Positions 59,231 through 64,000 of a DNA stretch of 64,000 nucleotides are shown one piece after another (position 1 is the first letter of the stretch; every line of letters begins with the position of its first letter). This DNA comes from Escallonia rubra (Eukaryota > Streptophyta > Magnoliopsida > Escalloniales > Escalloniaceae). A program made the translations under genes and the position numbers. The stretch is from assembly GCA_033065855.1 (NCBI GenBank), contig JAVXUO010001914.1, forward strand, positions 113,094 through 177,093. Reading direction: 5' to 3'. Under the pieces are notes generated by a model. It was not told the origin of the DNA and did no database searches. It saw nothing but the letters and a program-made list of their open reading frames with translations.

Positions 59231-60822
59231 GGCGGACCTACATGGGGCCCCTGAACATTTGAATAATTTTTTTTAGTCAAGCGCAAAAAGTTTTACCATG
59301 TTTACCAGAGTTAGCTTCCTTGTATGTTCAAAGTTAACAGGATTGTAATAGAAGACGGTAGAATTGCTCAATTTGAAACATGTTTGCTAATACGTGGATG
59401 AAAAGATAACTCATTTGACAATTTTGCTATGAAGCAGCTATCATTGACTAACTAGGACATATCTCCTTTCGCTTAACGTTATCTACAATCCATCCCGAGA
59501 TCACGTTCCCCGAGACGCAGTTTCTGATACCTCGTTCCCCGAGACCCACACTCGGCACTCTCTCTCTGTCTTACCGCTGTAACTGTGTGAGGACCGTGAG
59601 TGACCGCCAGTGGACTGAGCTACTCCGACCAGATCTGGCCCCTGTCCGCGACCGCCACTGAAGCCGCTCTGGTAACGATTACCACGACGACGGCTGACGA
59701 GGCTCTGCTCTTCGAGACTTCGTCTGCTACTTGAGCCTCGGTTGCTCCGAATCCGACCAGATATGTCCCCTCACGGCCTCACCCATACCGGCCATCGCGA
59801 CTGAAGCCGCTCAGGCGACGCCGCGACGACGCTGACGAGGCTCCCTGCTGGTTGCTTGACGCCTTGATCTGCTGCTGCTTTGACTCTTCAACTGCTTTTG
59901 GACTTGTGGTACATCGCCGCCACATCTTATCACAATCATGATTATGCTAATTGATTATTACTGACTCACTGTACTTAATATTATTTTAATAAAAAAATTT
60001 GCACCCCCTGAAAAAAATTCTTGGTGCGGCCCCTTAAAGTAGCCGTGAAACATGAGCAGAAAATAGGCTATTTGTGGGTGAAGAAGTGAGTTAGATCCGT
60101 GTATTTGTAAGCCAAAAAAAAAAGGGACTGCAAGGCAGCCATGGCTGCCGAGGAACTGGGTGCTGTGGCTGGCTTGGACATGAAGAGAAGAAGAGAAAAC
60201 CCAGCAGCCGTAAGGTAGGATATGTGTGGGATTGTGTATGTGGGTTTGAGGAAAAGATGTGGGTCTTGAGGGAAAACTTCCTTTGAAGCTGTATGATGTG
60301 ACATTTTCTCTATCTCGGTCCGACGGATGTCTTCAATCTATCACCGCTAAATGTTCATTGGGGGCATAGCCTTGAAAAATAACTTGCAACACAGAAAAAG
60401 AGTGATTGCCGTGTAGCAGTTCGGGTAGGGCCTCTCAGATGCTTAAAAGGGCTGGGGTTTAACAGAGATAGTAAAGATGATTTTTGAGTTTAATATGTTT
60501 GATATAGGACAATATTTGATTAGAATCGAAGATTGCAAAAAGTCAGGTAACCAGCCTGTTTCACGAAAGTTAGACGGTTCAGGCCTTAAAAAATAAGATA
60601 TATTTTTAAATTTTGGGACATTAATTGTCCTTAATTCGGTAAAAATTTCTGAAAACATAGAAGGAATGTTCCAGATTTTAGGAATTATCTCCAACTCGAA
60701 TTTACGTGAAAGACATTTGAATGCATTAATGATCAATCACAAAAAGTAATTAAAAGTCATCTAATTCAAACACAATCTCTTAATTAGGGTTAAACCTAAC
60801 CACTTGGATTGGTGTAACCAGT
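59231..60822 (+). repeat. 1.6-kb tandem unit 2
   Basis: Same landmarks in the same order; start GGCGGACCTACATGG. It is shorter by about 20 bp after the start (GGGGCCCCTGAACATT). Confidence 0.92.
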
Positions 60823-62062
60823 CGCGGAGCTACATGATGGCAAAGGGGCTGAGCCCCCCTGAACTTTTGAATATTTTTTTTTTTAGTCAAGCTCAAAAAG
60901 TTTTACCATGTTTACCAGAGTAAGCTTCCTTGTATGTTCAAAGTTAACAGGATTGTAATAGAAGACGCTTGAATTGCTCAATTTGAAACATGTGTTGCTA
61001 ATACGTGGATGAAAAGATAACTCATTTGACAATTTTGCTATGAAGCAGCTATGATTGACTAACTAGGACATATATATCTCCTTCCGCTTAACGTTATCTA
61101 CCATCCATCCCGAGATCCCGTTCCCCGAGACGCAGTTTCTGATACCTCGTTCCCCGAGACCCACACTCGGCACTCTCTCTCTTACCGCTGTGACTGTGTG
61201 AGGACCATGAGTGACCGCCAGTGGACTGAGCTATTCCGACCAGATCCGGCCCCTGTCGGCGACCGCCACTGAAGCCGCTCAGGTAGCGATTACCACGACG
61301 ACGGCTGACGACGCTCCGTTCTTCGAGACTTCGACTGCTACTCGAGCCTCGGTTGCTCCGAATACGACCAGATATGTCCCCTCACGGCCTCACCCCTGCC
61401 GGCGATCGCGACTGAAGCCGCTCAGGCGACGCCGCGACGACGCTAACGAGGCTCCATGATGGCTGCTTGACGCCTTGATCTGCTGCTGCTTCGACTCTTC
61501 GACTGCCTGTGGACTTATGGTAATCGCCGCCACATCTTATCACAATCATAATTATGCTAATTGATTATTTCTGACTTACTTTTTTTAATATTATTTTAAT
61601 AAAAAATTTTGCACCCCACAAAAAAAATTCCTGGTTACCCCCTTAAAGTAGCCGTGAAACATGAGCAGAAAATAGGCTATTTTGTGGGTGAAGAAGTGAG
61701 TTAGATACGTGTATTTGCAAGCCAAAAAAAAGGGGTCTGCAAGGCAGCCATGGCTGCCGAGGAAGTGGGTGCTGTGGGTTGGTTGGACATGAAGAGAAGA
61801 AGAGAAGACCCAGCAGCCGTAAGGTAGGATATATGTGGGATTGTGTATGTGGGTTTGAGGAAAAGATGTGGGTCTTGAGGGAAAACTTCCTTAGAAGCTG
61901 TATGATGTGACATTTTTTTATCTCGGTTCGACGGATGTCGTCAATCTATCACCACTAAAAGTTCATTGGGGGCCATAGCCTTGAAAAATAACTTGCAACA
62001 CAGAAAAAGAGTGATCGCCGCGTAGGAGTTCTGGTAGGGACTCTCAGATGCTTAAAAGGGCT
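60823..62062 (+). repeat. 1.6-kb tandem unit 3, interrupted
   Basis: Starts CGCGGAGCTACATGATGGCA and matches the other units up to GATGCTTAAAAGGGCT, where a CACTA element begins. Confidence 0.92.
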
Positions 62063-62689
62063 CACTACAAGAAAAAAGGCTTTTAGCGACAGGGAAATCC
62101 GTCGCTAAAAGCCTATATTCCGTCGCTAAAACAATTAGCGACGGATTCACCGTCACTAAAAGTCCCTCGTATAAAAGCCCGTCCCTAATAGTTTAGCGAC
62201 GAAATTTTCAAATCCGTCGCTAAATATGTAATTTTTTTGTGACGGATTTATTTTTAATTAGCGACGGAATAACCATCGCTAATTATATTTTTAGTATTTT
62301 AATTTATTTTCTTTTTTGTCAAATTAGCAACGGAATAATGTTTTAGCGATGAAATATTCCGTCATTAATTAACTGATAGTAGGAATAGTTTTAGCGACTG
62401 AATTAATCCGTCACCAAAAGTCAAAAAAAATTGAATTTGTTTTTTATTTTTCAATTACCCAGACCTGTAATACAGTTTTCATTTCTCAACAACAACGCAC
62501 AATAATCAATACACAAATAAATATATATAATCAATTATAAAAAATGTTTCAATATAAAAAAGACTCATATGTACAAGCCAGGAACCGAATACAACCGGTT
62601 AGGGGAAGGGAGAAGAGTACAAGCCGGGTGCGGGGGGCGGGGGAAGCTAGGAACGGGCATGGGAAGGGGCTCATCAGGGGTCGCCGAGT

Positions 62690-63302
62690 CCCGGATCTGG
62701 ATCCTGCTGATCCGGGGCCGGCTCGGCATGTCCAGCAGTGCCCTGCTCCCTGATCATCCTCACCACCACTGTAGCAATGCGCTAGATCTCCTCGTCGTCC
62801 AACTGACGTTGAGGAGCCGGTGTCTGTGGAGGGGGAGCAGGGGGTGAGGACACTCCTATCACGGCACGAGCAGTCGTTCTAGGCAGGCCGCGTATGCGGC
62901 CTTTCGACCGATTCACGACCTCCGGCGTATCGAGCCATCGCTTCAACCCCCCAGTACTCACAGTCGTACTAGTGGACGCTGATAGCTGTCCAAACTGCTG
63001 CTCGGACCCCCTTAGCTGTTCATACGAGGCCTGCAAAAATAGTGGTTTGACGATATGTTAGGGCATTAATTAACGAAACGGACATTGAGGATAGAAAGAC
63101 AAAAAAATAACAACTTAAACAAATTGACTCACATCGATCCGCCGGGCAATGTCTGAAATATAGTCGCCCGCCCGGTGCACCTCGTCCTTGTCCTTCTTCC
63201 GCACGTGCGTCTGACTATAGGTCAGAGCTATGACCTCGTCCTCCTCCAGATCCGGGTGCTCGACCGCGTTCATGTGTCGGACGATGTCGTGTGGCACCGA
63301 CA
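62690..63302 (-). pseudogene. CACTA second gene (Transposase_24-like), C-terminal exons
   Basis: Minus strand: PHDIVRHMNAVEHPDLEEDE, VIALTYSQTHVRKKDKDE, DYISDIARRID (63300-63133), then ASYEQLRGSEQQ, RWLDTPEVVNRS (63034-62900), then a Pro-rich tail. A TAG (CAG in the 20-kb copy) at 62784-62782 truncates the tail. Upstream exons are replaced by the sequence at 63303-63466 with a (TA)n tract. Confidence 0.72.
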
Positions 63303-63344
63303 TTAACACGTTAAAAACAATAATTTGGCATAAATCATCATCGG

Positions 63345-63347
<3 letters not shown>

Positions 63348-63382
<35 letters not shown>
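63348..63382. repeat. (TA)n microsatellite
   Basis: About 17 TA units. The Tyr-Ile repeats in the open frame across it are an artefact. Confidence 0.97.
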
Positions 63383-63385
<3 letters not shown>

Positions 63386-63466
63386 CGGATGTGCAAAAAA
63401 TACATCAATAAACACCAAGTTCTAAAATGTTACTACATTTTTCCCGTGATGGTACAACATTACAAG

Positions 63467-64000
63467 TCAATCATTTTCAGTTTGCGAATCATCTTCATCA
63501 CTTTCCTCGTCACCCTCTTCTTCATGGGACTCGTCGTCCTCTTCATCTTCTAATTCATCCTCTTCATCAGTAGACTCGGTCACATCATCTCCAACACTTT
63601 CCACGTCTTCCGCGTCATCATCTACGACTTCTTCTCCTACAAGAAGTGTTGTTGGAAGAGGAAGATCGTCCTCCTCGTTGTTGACCTCAATAGGGAACAA
63701 GACACGTGGTTGGTCGGCTTGAAAGGAGTCTAGCTCACTGTCATATGGCACGGGCAATTTCTTGAACTTGATAGTTGTATACCAATGAGATTTGGGATTG
63801 GCGACGTCCTCTGCGTAAAAGACTTGTACAACTTGACTAGGAAACACAAAGGGCTCGTTTAGTAAGTCTTGACTTGACATTGACATCTACAATCCCTTGA
63901 GAGCGAACACGGATTCCTCTACTACATGTGACATCGAACCACGTACACTTGAACATTACTAGGCGGTTTTGGGAACCCAGATATGTTAGCTCAACAATCT
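63467..64000 (-). pseudogene. TNP2-type transposase C-terminus (DUF4216 and acidic tail), partial
   Basis: The minus strand enters from the right: LTYLGSQNRLVMFK, a short gap, EPFVFPSQVVQVFYAED, NPKSHWYTTIK, then a tail of about 60 residues rich in Glu/Asp ending SQTEND and a stop. Here the CAA and the frame at YLGSQ are intact, unlike the 20-kb copy. A deletion around 63862-63870 disrupts the stretch before EPFVF. Confidence 0.8.

Larger units (their letters stand above)
62063..64000 (+). mobile_element. CACTA (En/Spm) element, left part; runs past the window
   Basis: Starts CACTACAAGAAAAAAGGC after GCT. The subterminal TTTTAGCGACGGA array (62078-62420) is almost the same as that of the 20170 element. 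It carries the same two minus-strand genes but lacks the middle exons of the second gene (junction near 63302). Confidence 0.94.

Noticed and set aside
58006-61459. Frames conserved between the tandem units (begin MTASGLSYSDQ)
   Set aside because: They start from GTG, differ by indels and early stops among the units, and match because the DNA was recently duplicated, not because of protein constraint.
63303-63408. Tyr-Ile repeat extension of the CACTA frame
   Set aside because: Translation of a (TA)n microsatellite at a deletion junction.

Overview
The window is nuclear DNA of a flowering plant, most likely a eudicot. Evidence: genes with spliced GT-AG introns, a plastid-targeted phosphohexomutase-like gene, a C2-domain gene of the plant-only CAR family, a MATE transporter exon, and a dense mixture of plant transposon classes (CACTA, Mutator-like, hAT, Helitron, Ty1-copia, Ty3-gypsy-like, TRIM-like). 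I cannot name the species.

Layout. 1-12.2 kb is the gene-bearing part: the 3' end of a CAR-type C2-domain gene (exons 382-477 and 944-1252), a non-autonomous Helitron (about 2232-3377), and a complete seven-exon phosphoglucomutase-like gene (5762-12183, 617 aa predicted). 12.7-13.6 kb is a decayed copia fragment. From about 13.6 to 29.5 kb lies a second, direct-orientation tandem copy of the middle of the phosphohexomutase gene. It lacks exons 1, 6 and 7 and carries nonsense and frameshift changes. It is blown up by insertions: a 645-bp hAT-type element (8-bp target duplication), a 507-bp terminal-inverted-repeat element carrying a tRNA-like pol III box pair, a 2.2-kb CACTA element inside exon 3 (target duplication TGA), and an 8.56-kb CACTA element inside intron 3 (target duplication TAT). 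The large CACTA holds decayed versions of both CACTA genes, three blocks of tandem repeats, and a captured first exon of a MATE transporter gene.

29.5-62 kb is mainly nested LTR-retrotransposon debris: a copia 3' LTR with a 1978-bp solo LTR inserted exactly in its polypurine tract (TSD ATCCC), its RT/RNase H remnant split by a MITE, several fragments of one long-LTR family, a gypsy-like LTR family, and an intact 2945-bp TRIM-like element with two 189-bp LTRs (TSD AGTGG). A Mutator-like element with long inverted repeats lies at 48139-49360. Several minisatellites follow, then three tandem copies of a 1.6-kb unit (57.6-62.06 kb), the third interrupted by another CACTA element that runs off the right end.

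Hidden in the repeats at 50708-50884 (minus strand) is a 58-codon open frame with two perfect C2H2 zinc fingers, a splice acceptor directly before its ATG, and a plausible upstream TATA box and 5'UTR exon. It may be a real small gene. Apart from the CAR gene and the complete phosphohexomutase gene, this is the only candidate for a working host gene.
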